Shown: positions 1-10,318 of the stretch, one piece after another
Numbering within the stretch: the stretch's first letter is position 1
Layout of the letters: the number at the start of each line of letters is the position of its first letter
Assembly: GCA_049999725.1 (NCBI GenBank)
Contig: JBNGIS010017954.1
Coordinates: 17,547-50,126 of the forward strand
Direction: 5' to 3'
Source of the DNA: Haplomitrium mnioides
Taxonomy: Eukaryota; Marchantiophyta; Haplomitriopsida; Calobryales
DNA length: 32,580 nt
Translations under genes and position numbers: made by a program
Notes under the pieces: generated by a model
Database searches by the model: none
Told to the model about the DNA's origin: nothing
Seen by the model: the letters and a program-made list of their open reading frames with translations, nothing else

Positions 1-3000
1 AAAGCTCATCGATGGATTCTCAAGTGGTACTTATCAAAAGCTCATCTGTAGATTCTCAAGGGGTACTTATGAAAAGCCCATCTATGGATTCTCGAGTGAT
101 ACTTATAAAAAGCTCATCTATGGATTCTTGAGTGGTTCCTATAAAAAGCTTATCAATAGATTCTTGAGTGGTATTAATAAAAAGCTCATCTTTGGATTCT
201 TGAGTGGTACATATGAAATGCTTATAAATAGATTTTCAAGTGGTACTTATAAAAAGCTCATCTATGATTTCTTGAGTGTTACGTATTAAATGCTCATAAA
301 TGGATTCTTAGGTGGTACTTATAAAATGCTCATCTATGGATTCTCTAGTTTTATCTAAGAAAAGCTCATCTCTAGATTCTCGAGTGGTACCAATGAAAAG
401 CCCATCGATGGATTCTCAAGTGGTACGTATGAAATGCTCATAAATGGATTCTTAGGTAGTACTCTTGAAAAGCTCATCTATGGATTCTCAAGTGGTATCT
501 AAGAAAAGCTCATCAATGGATTCTCGAGTGGTACTTACAAAACCTTGATCTATAGATTCTTGAGTGGTACCTATGAAAAGCTCATCGATGGATTCTCCAG
601 TGGTACTTATAAAAAGCTCATCTATGGATTCTCGAGTGGTACCTATGAAACGCTCATCGATGGGTTCTCGAGTGGTACTTATCAAAAGCTCATCTATGGA
701 TTCTTGATTGGCACATATCAAAAAGTAATAGATGGATTCCCAAGTAGTACACATAGAAAGCTCATCTATGTATTCTCAAGTAGTACCTATGAAAAGCTCA
801 TCGATGGATTCTCAAGTGGTACTTAAAAAAGACTCATATGTGGATTCTTGAGTGGTACCTATCAAAAGGTCATGTATGGATTCCCAAGTGGTACTTCTAA
901 AAAGCTCGTCTATGGATTCTCTAGTAGTACTTATGAAAAACTCATCGATGGATTTTCAAGTGGTGCTTATAAAAAGCTCATCCTCGAATTCTTGAGTGGT
1001 ACATATGAAAAGCTTAGTGACAAACCTCAAGTGGTACTTATAAAAAGCTCATCTATAGATTCTCGAGTGGTAGCTATGAAAAGCTCATGGATGGATTCCC
1101 ATGTGGTACTTATAAAAACCTCATCTATGAATTCTTGAGTGGTACTTATGAAAAACTCATCGATGGGCTCACGAGTGGTACTTGTAAAAAAATTATCTCT
1201 AAATTCTTGAGTGCTAACAATGAAAAGCCCATCGATGGATTCTCGATTGGTACTTATCAAAAGCTCATCTATGGATTCTCGAGTGGTACCTATGAAAAGC
1301 TCATCAATGGATTCTTGAAGTGTATTAATAAAAAGTTCATCTATGGATTCTTGAGTGGTATGTTTGAAATGCTCAAAAATAGATTTTCATATGGTACTTA
1401 TAAAAAGTTCATCTATGGAATCTTGAGTGGTACGAATGAAATGCTCTTAAATAGATTCGCATGTGGAATCGATAAAAAGCTCATCTATAGATTCTTGAAT
1501 GGTATATGAGAAAAGCTCATTGATAGATTCTTGAGTGGTACTTATAAAACACTCATCTATAGATTCTCGAGTGGTATAAATGAAAAGCTCATCGATGGAT
1601 TCTTGAGTGGTACTTACAAAAATCTCATCCGTGGATTCTCGAGTGGTACCTATACAAATCTCATCGATGGGTTCTTCAGTGGCATTTATGAAAAGCTCAT
1701 CTATGGATTCTTGAGTGGCACCTATTAAAAAGTCATGGATGGATTCCCAAATGGTACTCATAGAGAGCTCATCTATGGATTCTCAAGTGGTACTTATGAA
1801 AAGCTCATTGATGGATTCTCGAGTGGTACTTATAGAAAGATCATCCATGAATTCTTGAGTGGTATATATGAAAATCTCAACGATGGATTCCCAAGTGGTA
1901 CTTATGAAAAGCTCATCTATAGATTCTCGAGTGGTAGCTATGAAAAGCTCATGGGTGGATTCCCAAGTGGTATTTATAAAAAGCTTGTTTATAGATTCTT
2001 GAGTGTTAGCTATGAAAAGCTCATGGATGGATTCCCATGTGGTACTTATAAAAACCTCATCTATGGATTCTTGAGTGGTACCTATGAAAAGCTCAACAAT
2101 GGATTCTCGAGTGGTACTTATAAAAAGTTCATCTATGGATTCTTGAGTGGTACCTATCAAAAGGTCATGGATGGATTCCCAAGTGGTACTTATAAAAAGC
2201 TAATCTAGGGTTCTCGAGTGGTATCTATGAAAAGCTCATCGGTGGATTCTCGGGTGGTACTTATGTAAAACTCATCCATGAATTCTTGAGTGGTACATAT
2301 GAAAAGCTAAGTGATAGATTCCCAAGTGGGACTTATAAAAAGCTCATCTATAGATTCTCGATTGGTAGCTATGAAAAGCTCATGGATGGATTCCCAAGTA
2401 GTACTTATAAAAACCTCATCTATGGATTCTCGAGTGTCACTTATGAAAAGCTCATTGATGGATTCTTCAATGGCACTTACTAAAAGCTCATCAATGAATT
2501 CTTGAGTGGTACATATGAAAACCTCAGCGATGGACTCCTAAGTAGTATTTATAAAAAGCTCATTCATAGATTCTCGAGTGGTAGCCATGAAAAGCTCATG
2601 GATGGATTCCCAAGTGGTATTTATAAAAAGCTCATCTATGGATTCTCGAGTGGTACCTATGAAAAGCTCATCAATGGATTCTCGAGTGGTACATATAAGA
2701 AGCTTATTTCTAGATTCTTGAGTGGTACCTATGAAAAGCCCATCGATGGATTGTCGAATGATTCTTATAAAAATCTCATTTATGGATTCTTGAGTGGTAC
2801 TTATAGAAAGCTCTTGGATAAATTCTGGAGTGGTACTTATAGAATTCTCATCTATGGATTCTCGAGTGGTACATACGAAAAGCTTATCAATGGATTCTTC
2901 AGTGGTATTAATAAAAAGTTCATCTATGGATTCTTGAGTGGTACGTATGAAATGCCTATAAATAGAGTCTCAAGTGGTACTTATAAAAAGCTCATCCATG

Positions 3001-4522
3001 GATTCTCGAGTGGTACGTATGAAATGCTTAGAAATAGATTCTTACGTGGTACTTATAAAAAGCTCACCTATAGATTCTCGAGTGGCTTACAAAAAACTCA
3101 TCTATGGATTCTTCAGTGATACATATGAAAAAGTCATGGATTGATTCCCAAGTGGTACTTATAAAAAGCTCATCTATGGGCTCTCGAGTGGCACCTATGA
3201 AAAGCTCATTGATGGATTCTCGAGTGGTACTTATATAAAGCTCATCCATGAATTCTTGAGTGGTACATATGAAAAACTTAGCAATGGATTCCCAAACTGT
3301 ACTAATAAAAAGCTCATCTATAGATTCTCGAGTGGTAGTTATGAAATACTCATGGATGGGTTCCCAAGTAGTATTTATTAAAACATCATCTATGGATTCT
3401 CGAGTGGTACTTATGAAAAGCTCATCGATGGATTCTTGAGTGGCACTTATAGAAAGCTCATCCATGAATTCTTGAGTGGTACATATGAAAAGCTCAACGA
3501 TGGACTCCCAAGTGGTACTTATAAAAACCTCATCTATAGATTCTTTAGTGGTAGCTATGAAAAACTAGTGGATGGATTCCCAATTGGTACTTATAAAAAG
3601 CTTATCTATGGATTGTCGAGTGGTACATATGAAAAGCTCATCGATAAATTCTTGAGTGGTATTTAAAAGAATCTCATCTCTAGATTCTCGATCGGTACCT
3701 ATGAAAATCCCATCGATGGATTCTCGAATGACACTTATAAAAAGCTCATCTATGGATTCTCGAGTGGTACTTATGAAAATCTCATGAAAACATTCTTGAG
3801 TGGTACTTATATAAAGCTCATCTATGGATTTTCAAGTGGTACATATGAAAAGCTTATCAATGGATTCTCCAATGGTATTAATAAAAAGCTCATCTATGGA
3901 TTCTTGAGTGGTATGTATGAAATGCCCATAAATAGATTCTCAAGTGGTACTTATAAAAAGCTCATCCATGGATTCTCGAGTGGTACGTATGAAATGCTCA
4001 AAAATAGATTCTTTAGTGGTACTTATAAAAAGCTCATCTATGGATTCTCAAGGGGCTTATAAAAAACTTATTTATGGATTTTTCAATGATACATGTGAAA
4101 AAGTCATGGATGGATTCCCAAGTGGAACTTATAAAAAGCTCATTTATGGATTCTCGAATGGTACCTATGAGAAGCTCATCTATGGATTCTCAAGTAGTAG
4201 TAATAAAAAGCTCATCTATGGATTCTTGAGTGGTGCGTATGAAATGTTTATAAATGGATTCTCATGTGGTACTTTAATAAAGCTCAAATATGGATTCTCG
4301 AGTTGTTCATTTGAAATGCTCATAAATGGATTCTCATACGGTACTTATAAAAAACCTATCTATGGATTCTTGAGTGGTATCTAAGAAAAGCTCATCGGTG
4401 GATTCTCAAGTGGTACTTGCAAAAATCTCATCTATGGATTCTCGAGTGATCTTTGTGAAAAGCTTATTGATGGGTTCTTGAGTGGTACTTTTAAAAAGCT
4501 CATCTATGGATTCTTGAGTGGT

Positions 4523-5270
4523 AACAAGCAAAAAGTAATGGATGGATTCCCAAGTGGTACTCATAGAAAGCTCATCTTAGAATTATCGAGTGGTACCTAT
4601 GAAAAGGTCATGGATGGATTCCCATTTGGTACTCATAAAAAGCTCATCTATGCATTCTCTTGTGGTACACATGAAAAGCTCATCAATGGATTCTTGAGTG
4701 GTACTAATTAAAAGCTCATATATGGATTCTTAAGTGGTATGTATGAAATGCTTATAAATGGATTCTCATGTGGTACTTATAAAAAGCTCAAATATGGATT
4801 CTTGAGTGGTTCGTATGAAATGCTCATAAATGGATTATGAGGTGGTACTTATAAAAAGCTTATCTATGGATTCTCAAGTGGTATTTAAGAAAAACACATT
4901 GATGGATTCTTGAGTGGCAACAAGCAAAAAGTAATGGATGGATTCCCAAGTGGTACTCATAGAAAGCTCATCTTAGGATTATCGAGTGGTACCTATGAAA
5001 AGGTCATGGATGGATTCCCATTTGGTACTCATAAAAAGCTCATCTGTACATTCTCTTGTGGTACACATGAAAATCTCATCAATGGATTCTTGAGTGGTAC
5101 TAATTAAAAGCTCATATATGGATTCTTAAGTGGTATGTATGAAATGCTTATAAATGGATTCTTGAGTGGTTTGTATGAAATGCTCATAAATGGGATTATG
5201 AGGTGGTACTTATAAAAAGCTTATCTATGGATTCTCGAGTGGTATTTAAGAAAAACACATCGATGGATTC
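4523..5270. repeat. 11-unit higher-order duplication within the array
   Basis: A distinctive run beginning AACAAGCAAAAAGTAATGG at 4523 recurs at 4919, an offset of 396 bp or 11 units. The following units match in order, including the rare variants GATTCCCATTTGG and GGTACTAATTAAAAGC. The second copy has lost about two units (near 5160) and gained a 1-bp insertion (ATGGGATTATGAGG). This shows local segmental duplication rather than independent mutation of units. Confidence 0.85.
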
Positions 5271-6358
5271 TTGAGTGGTAGTTAGAAAAATCTCATCTCG
5301 AGTGGTAACTATGAAAAGCTCATTGATGGGTTCTCGAGTGGTACTTATAAAAATCTCATCTATGAATTCTTGAGTGGTACCTATCAAAAAGTCATGGATG
5401 GATCCCCAAGTGGTACTCATAGAAAGTTCATTTATGGATTCCTGAGTGGTACCTATGAGAAACTCATCGATGGATTCTCGAGTGGTACTTATAAAAACCT
5501 CATCCATGAATTCTTGAGTGGTATATATGAAAAGCTCAGCGATGGATTCCCAAGTGGTAATTATAAATAGCTCATCTATAGATTCTTCTAGAGTGGTAGC
5601 TATGAAAAGCTAATGGATGGATTCCCAAGAGGTACTTATAAAAACCTCATCTATGAATTCTCGAGTGGTACCTATGAAAAGCTCATCGATGGATTCTCAA
5701 GTGGTACCTATCAAAAGCTCATCTCTAGATTGTTGAGTAGTACTTAGGAAAAACCCATCGATGGATTCTCGAGTGGGCATTAAAAAAAGCTTATCTAGGG
5801 ATTCTTGAGTGGTACATGTGAAAAGCTTGTCAATGGATTCTCGAGTGGTATTAATAAAAATCTCATCTATGGATTCTTGAGTGGTACGTATGAAATGCTC
5901 ATAAAACGATTCTCAAGTGGTACTTAGTAAAAAGCTCATCTTTAGATTTTTGAGTGGTATGTATGAAATGCTTATAAATGGATTCTCAGGTGGTACTTAT
6001 GAAAAGCCCATCTATGGATTCTCTAGTGGTATGTAAGAAAAGCTCATCGATGGATTTTTGAGTGGTACTTATAAAAAGCTCATCTATGGATTCTTGAGTG
6101 GTATGTATGAAATGCTCATAAATGGAATCTCACGTGGTACTTATAAGAAACTCATCTATGGATTCTTTAGTGGTATGATAAAAAAGCTCATCGATGGATT
6201 CTTGAGTGGTAATTATAAAATGCTCATCTCTAGATTCTCGAGTGGTACCTAAAAGAAACTCATAGATGGATTCTTGAGTGGTACTTATAAAGAGCTCATC
6301 TATGGATTCTAGAGTGGTACATATGAAAAGCTTGTCAATGGATTCTCCAATGGTATTA

Positions 6359-6362
6359 ATAA
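6359..6362. repeat. Target-site duplication, left copy (ATAA)
   Basis: ATAA lies directly before TGTCGTGAC at 6363 and is repeated directly after the right end of the element. If one terminal A is shared, the duplication can be read as 5 bp (AATAA). Removing the element plus one copy leaves GGTATTAATAATAAGCTC, which has the normal unit length and differs from common array units by one base. Confidence 0.75.
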
Positions 6363-6998
6363 TGTCGTGACATAAAGAGAAGTGGACTTGCCACATCCGA
6401 AACCTGGTTGCATCATGGCATCTAAACAAAAGCTAATCTGAACTTTGTATCATAGTCATCACAATCCATAAACTGAAATCACAGCAACCTAAAATCACAG
6501 CAACTTGAAATTATAGCAGCCTTACACCGAAATGAAGAAATGTATGGGAATGTATGTGGTCCCTATTATATAAAAAGGACTTTGTATAAAGTGCAATAGG
6601 AAATGTAAAGTGTAATGTATAATGTGTAGTATACTGTAGACTAGTGTAGGCCAGTGCCTTGCCATGAGGTGCTTAGAGCATCTAAGGAATCAAAACTACA
6701 TGTATAGAGCAATTCTATATATTGTACTGCCATAGCGCTGCTCTCCAAGCTAAGATTCAAGAAAACTAAGAAAGAAGTGGGAGAGCCAGCCCCAGGTAGG
6801 CCATGCTAGCTCTATGTTCTTCTAGCAAAAGCAATTGCTCCAAGAACAGCCCTCACTTTGCTATAAGAACATTAAACTTGAATGCACTCTCACTCACTCT
6901 AATAGCATCTAATAGAATGCCTATGAACAAACCTATACCTTGGCTGGAATGGGGAGGAGTGCTGATGTGCAACATCAGCACTGTATTCTTGCATGACA
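6363..6998 (-). repeat. Terminal repeat segments A+B (636 bp, TGTC…GACA)
   Basis: This block starts TGTCGTGACA and ends TTGCATGACA. Its first 207 bp (A) recur at 7001–7207 and its last 429 bp (B) recur at 16982–17410, both at equal length. It carries no credible gene: the short plus-strand ORF starting near 6803 is simply repeated in the B' copy. In the register set by the coding region, B joined to A' through a GT dinucleotide (6570–7207) would be the 3' LTR and A would belong to the other LTR. Confidence 0.85.
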
Positions 6999-7000
6999 GT

Positions 7001-7207
7001 TGTCGTGATATAAAGAGAAGTGGACTTGCCACATCGGAAACCTGGTTGCATCATGGCATCTAAACAAAAGCTAATCTGAACTTTGTATCATAGTCATCAC
7101 AATCCATGAACTGAAATCACAGCAACCTGAAATCATAGTAACCTGAAATTACAGTAGCCTTACACCGAAATGAAGAAATGCAGGGGAATGTATGTGGTCC
7201 CCATTAT
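7001..7207 (-). repeat. Terminal repeat segment A' next to the polypurine tract
   Basis: Second copy of the A segment, separated from B by only GT (6999–7000). It ends in CCATTAT, immediately followed on the plus strand by six C residues. On the minus strand this is a purine run followed by ATAATGGGGACC, the expected place for the start of a 3' LTR. It differs from A at about 12 of 207 positions, mostly transitions. Confidence 0.85.
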
Positions 7208-7217
7208 CCCCCCTAAG
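7208..7217 (-). promoter_or_regulatory. Polypurine tract for plus-strand DNA synthesis
   Basis: On the minus strand the sequence reads CTTAGGGGGGATAATGG, a G-rich purine run about 20 bases after the polyprotein stop (TAA at 7236–7238) and touching segment A'. This position and composition are typical of the PPT that primes second-strand synthesis. It also shows that the coding region sees A' as the start of its 3' LTR. Confidence 0.7.
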
Positions 7218-7235
7218 ACTACAACATGTAAAGGC

Positions 7236-7403
7236 TTAGCGGTTTGAGGATTTGATGTCCGTTGAAGCGCATGAAGCACAAAACTAGAGACTTGAAAGAA
7301 CCTGCGTCAACTGTGGCTGCAAACAAAACATGTGGTAGCCACCATTGCAATGGTCACATAACAGCATCTGATCAACATCATCAATCCTGTGACACACTTT
7401 ACA
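7236..7403 (-). pseudogene. C-terminal PHD finger of the polyprotein
   Basis: The end of the polyprotein carries a full C4-H-C3 zinc signature: CKVC, then 11 residues, CDHC, NGGYHMFC, and finally FCASC (7283–7269). Spacing fits the PHD consensus, and the MLLCD…GGYH core is characteristic. A TAG at 7284–7286 splits the domain just before the last CxxC, where PHD fingers usually have a tryptophan, so a TGG-to-TAG change is likely. The frame continues to TAA at 7236–7238, next to the polypurine tract. PHD fingers commonly bind histone H3 tails. Here it occupies the place where chromoviruses carry a chromodomain, so a role in directing integration is a reasonable inference. This copy would lose the last zinc ligands. 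Confidence 0.85.
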
Positions 7404-8439
7404 AGGGTAATAAGCTGGTGGAATCCAATTTGAAGTGACAATGGTTGGATCCAGGTTAGGCAAATGACAAGGAGCCCAGTTCTTAGAATGATCCTTGATG
7501 GTACGGCCATCCGCCCCTTGCAACTCTAGAACTATTGACGAGTTGAGAGACTTCACTTGCAGAATGATACGACTGGCAGACTTGTCCAAGGTGTCATTGG
7601 GTTGCCGCTGGAGATAGACAAAGTCACCAACCTCAAACTTTCTCACCTTGGGCTTGAAGCTGCCGCCTCGTGTGTGTGTATATCTCAAAGTATCCATGTG
7701 GTGTGCTATACAAAGATTCTCCATAGCCATGGGTATGACTCTTTTGAAGAGAGCAGCCCTCTCTGATATGACAGTGGACCAAGCTGTAGCTGAGTTCAAA
7801 TCCACCACTGGAAGCATCTGAGAAGCAATAGCAGATGGAGGAATGGGATGTCGACCAAACAAGAGGAAATAGGGTGAGAAATTAAGCAATGAGGCATGCT
7901 TAGACATTCTGTACCCCATGGCAATGTAAGGTAGTGCCAAGTCCCAGTCTTCCTTGCTCTTGGTCAAACAGATCTTTTGCAATCCCCGCTTGCAAGTTTG
8001 CACCATCCGCTCTGCTAGGCCATCTGCTTGAGAATGATCTCTTGAAGTTCTGCGATGACCAATGAGTGCCTGGTCCAAAAGCTCTTGAAACTCACCTTTG
8101 AATTCTGAACCCTGATCAGTAAGACATTCTGCACAAGCCCCGAATCTGCTAAGAACTTGCTGCAAGAAAGCTTGGCTAGTACTATGTGAGCTCTTATCCG
8201 ACAAGGCAACTAACTCAATCCATTTTGAGAAGTGCTCAATCATGATCATTATATAGAGATTACCCCTTGATGTAAGAGGTACCTCTCCAATGATAATGAG
8301 GAGCAATCAAGCTATAAGTACGCTTGATTCCAAAGTGCCCAAGCTTAGCATGTATCTTCTTGACCAGACCAACTCTCTCAGCCACATGGGGCACTACCCT
8401 CTCTCCTTGGGGCAAATAGCAAACTAAATGATCTCCCTT
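7404..8439 (-). pseudogene. Integrase, with deletion of the CC ligands and first catalytic Asp
   Basis: The segment starts after a stop at 8440–8442 with a zinc-binding half-motif (HAKLGH), then reads GIKRTY…APHYHW. Directly afterwards, with a frame change near 8306, it enters the core at PLTSRGNLY. The CxxC of the HHCC motif and the first Asp of the DDE triad, normally in this interval, are absent, so some tens of residues appear deleted. The second Asp (ECLTDQGSEF) and the Glu (ADGLAERMVQ) are present, followed by a GPY/F-like module (VGDFVYLQRQ… LELQGADGRT) and the PHD finger. Integrase would insert the cDNA into chromosomes; this copy cannot be active. It is recognisably Ty3/gypsy type. 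Confidence 0.92.
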
Positions 8440-9150
8440 CTACAAGTAACGTTTGGATCTCTGTTGGATCCGGTCTCTCTGAGTTGCACTCACCCCTGGA
8501 GGGTACTGACTATGCTGAAGAAAGTGTACTGTATCCTGGTCCTCCCAAATGTCCACAATAGGCTGATCTTCCATAGTGCAACAAAGTAGGGCCAAATAAC
8601 TAGTTAATGTTGCTGGTTGCAATGTCATTACCTGGTCAAAATCTTGCCGAGCATCTAAAAGATCTGCAGAGGTAGCTAAAGGACTGCGAGACATAGTGTC
8701 AACATTCTGGTGTGTAACACCAGCTCTATGAATCACCTCAAACTCATACTCTTGTAGTATGAGTGCCCAACAACCCAATTTGCCTGTAAGTTTGTCGTTG
8801 GTCATAAGCCATTTCAGAGGCTGGTGATCAGTGTAGAGAAGGAACTTGGTGCCATATAGATAAAGCCTGAAATGTATTACAGCCCAAACGACAGCCAAAC
8901 ATTCACCTTCATAAGAGGAGTAGTTACTCTGTGCCTTATTGTTACTCTTGGAAGCATAAGCAATAACATATTCGTGCCCCTCTCCATCAGGTTGCCCAAG
9001 CACTGCACCAATATCTAGCGCACTCCAATCTGTATGTAGAATGAAAACCTGGTTGAAATCAGGCCTTCTGAGTACTGGATAATCTGATAGCCGCTCTTTC
9101 AAAGTATCAAACGTCACCTAGGTTTCTTCATTCCATACCCATGTAACATC
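8440..9150 (-). pseudogene. RNase H domain of pol
   Basis: This follows RT in the same frame, separated by TAG codons at 9151–9153 and 9118–9120; the second is one transition from CAG. The Ty3/gypsy RNase H pattern is clear: FILHTDWSALDIGAVL with the first catalytic Asp, SSYEGECLAVVWA with the Glu, and FLLYTDHQPLKWL with the next Asp. The domain is about 130 residues and is followed by a tether ending in QRSKRYL before a TAG at 8440–8442. It would degrade the RNA strand during reverse transcription. The active-site residues look intact although the reading frame is interrupted on both sides. Confidence 0.92.
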
Positions 9151-10080
9151 CTACTTCAACAGCGCATAAAGTGGATGAGCAATGGTACTGAAATCTTGCA
9201 CATAGATCTTATAGTAGTTACACAACCCAATAAAACTGCGCAGGGTTGATACATCAATAGGCTTGCACATCTCCAGAATGGACACTACCTTGGACCAGTG
9301 AGCCATGGTCCCATTTGGAACGATTTTATGTCCCAAATACACTACTGATGTAACAACAAACTCATATTTCTTTGGATGAATCCTCAAGTTTGCCTTCCTC
9401 AACCTTATAAACAACTCCTCCAAATGGGTCAAATGATGTTTAAAACCTTTGCTTTGCACCATGACATCATCAATATAACATTTCAACAAATCAACACCTT
9501 CCAGTACTTGATCCATGATTCGTTGAAAGAAGACAAGGGCATTTTTCAATCCAAATGGCATTACCAACCATTCCCACAATCGGTGGCCTTCATGGAAAGC
9601 AGTCTTCTTGCAATCTACAACATGAATCAATCTGGTTGAATCCTTGACGTAAATCTACAAGGGTGAAGACATGTGAGTCTCTAATGTTGTTAAAGAGCTC
9701 CTTAGCTGTTGGCATAGGATACCTGTCCTGTGGAGTAACCAAATTCAGTGGTCGATAATCCCCACACATCCTCTTTTCAGTCCACAAGCCACTAGAGTCC
9801 TTTGTAGTTGGCATCATTGTAGCTGCTACAAAATCAGAAGTGGAAGGTTGGATAAGACCAGCCTCATAGAGCTCCTTGCAACGCTCATCCACTAGCTCCC
9901 ACTCATGCTTACTTAGGCGGTGTTTGCGTCGATAGATGGTCAATGGAGAATTGCATCACCTTGCACTTGCCAAGATCTTTCATAGAGAAAGCAAAGACAT
10001 CCTCATACTTCAATAACAAATTGGTGATCTGATCCCTCTATTTCTTGTTCAGTTGATTGCCCATGACGAAAGTGAAATTG
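9151..10080 (-). pseudogene. Reverse transcriptase domain of pol
   Basis: An N-terminal stretch with VFAFSMKDLGKCK leads into YRRKHRLSKHEWELVDE, then KRMCGDYRPLN, DLRQGFNQI, WLVMPFGLKNA and the catalytic KCYIDDVMV box (YIDD near 9477). The downstream thumb motif FIGLCNYY follows. The order and spacing are those of Ty3/gypsy RT. A frameshift lies near 9640, between DLRQGFNQI and KKTAFH; further stops occur upstream near 9930 and 10043. It would copy element RNA into DNA in cytoplasmic particles. The catalytic aspartates are retained but the protein cannot be made intact. Confidence 0.93.
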
Positions 10081-10318
10081 GCAACACACAAAAAGTTGGA
10101 AGAGGAAGCCGGTGGAACTGAAGTGTTGAGTCTTCCACTATCCAACTCTACAACAGGCTTCTATAGTGAAGTGGTGGAAGGTAGCCCTACAGTACTTGCA
10201 GGTCTAGGGTGGTCAGAATCAATGAAATTAGAGTGAAATTCAGCCACATTGCATGGGACCTCCTCTCCCCCCTAACACTCAGATCAAAGTGCAAAGTGTT
10301 GTGAATAGGTAAATGCAC
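10081..10318 (-). other. Linker between methyltransferase and RT, with a purine run
   Basis: No domain is recognised. On the minus strand an uninterrupted purine run, AGGGGGGAGAGGAGG, lies at about 10274–10260, just after the TAG at 10319–10321 that ends the methyltransferase frame. Reading then continues in another frame with Ser/Thr/Pro-rich sequence and a TAG before the RT N-terminus. It looks like a disordered linker of a polyprotein, now broken. The purine run resembles a second, internal polypurine tract, but coding constraint or chance could also explain it. Confidence 0.5.

Larger units (their letters stand above)
1..6362. repeat. 36-bp satellite array, left block
   Basis: The whole segment is a head-to-tail tandem array with a 36-bp period, about 177 units, running off the left window edge. 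Each unit carries a CTCATC core, a GGATTC box, a CTCGAG-like site and a GGTACC/GGTACT site. Because 36 is 12 codons, one plus frame reads KKLIYGFSSGTY over and over, another SSMDSRVVLIKS, and the minus strand STTRESIDELFI. Units tend to alternate between a GAAAAG…ATCGATGG type and an AAAAAG…ATCTATGG type, giving a 72-bp dimer. Stops recur in every frame (for example in GGTATCTAAGAAAAG), so I read it as non-coding satellite DNA. The orientation and register match the block after 17410. Confidence 0.97.

Noticed and set aside
1-6362. Many ORFs of 60–225 codons encoding GTYEKLIDGFSSGTY-like repeat proteins
   Set aside because: They follow directly from a 36-bp tandem unit, occur in several frames on both strands, and are interrupted by recurrent stops. 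No start context, signal or non-repeat domain is present.
6803-7063. Small plus-strand ORF starting MLALCSSSKSN, repeated at 17215
   Set aside because: It lies in the B and B' terminal repeat segments; its recurrence is due to the repeat, and it runs into unrelated sequence on each side.
7404-7600. Chromodomain after integrase
   Set aside because: The C-terminal extension has zinc-ligand spacing of a PHD finger and lacks the aromatic pattern of a chromodomain.
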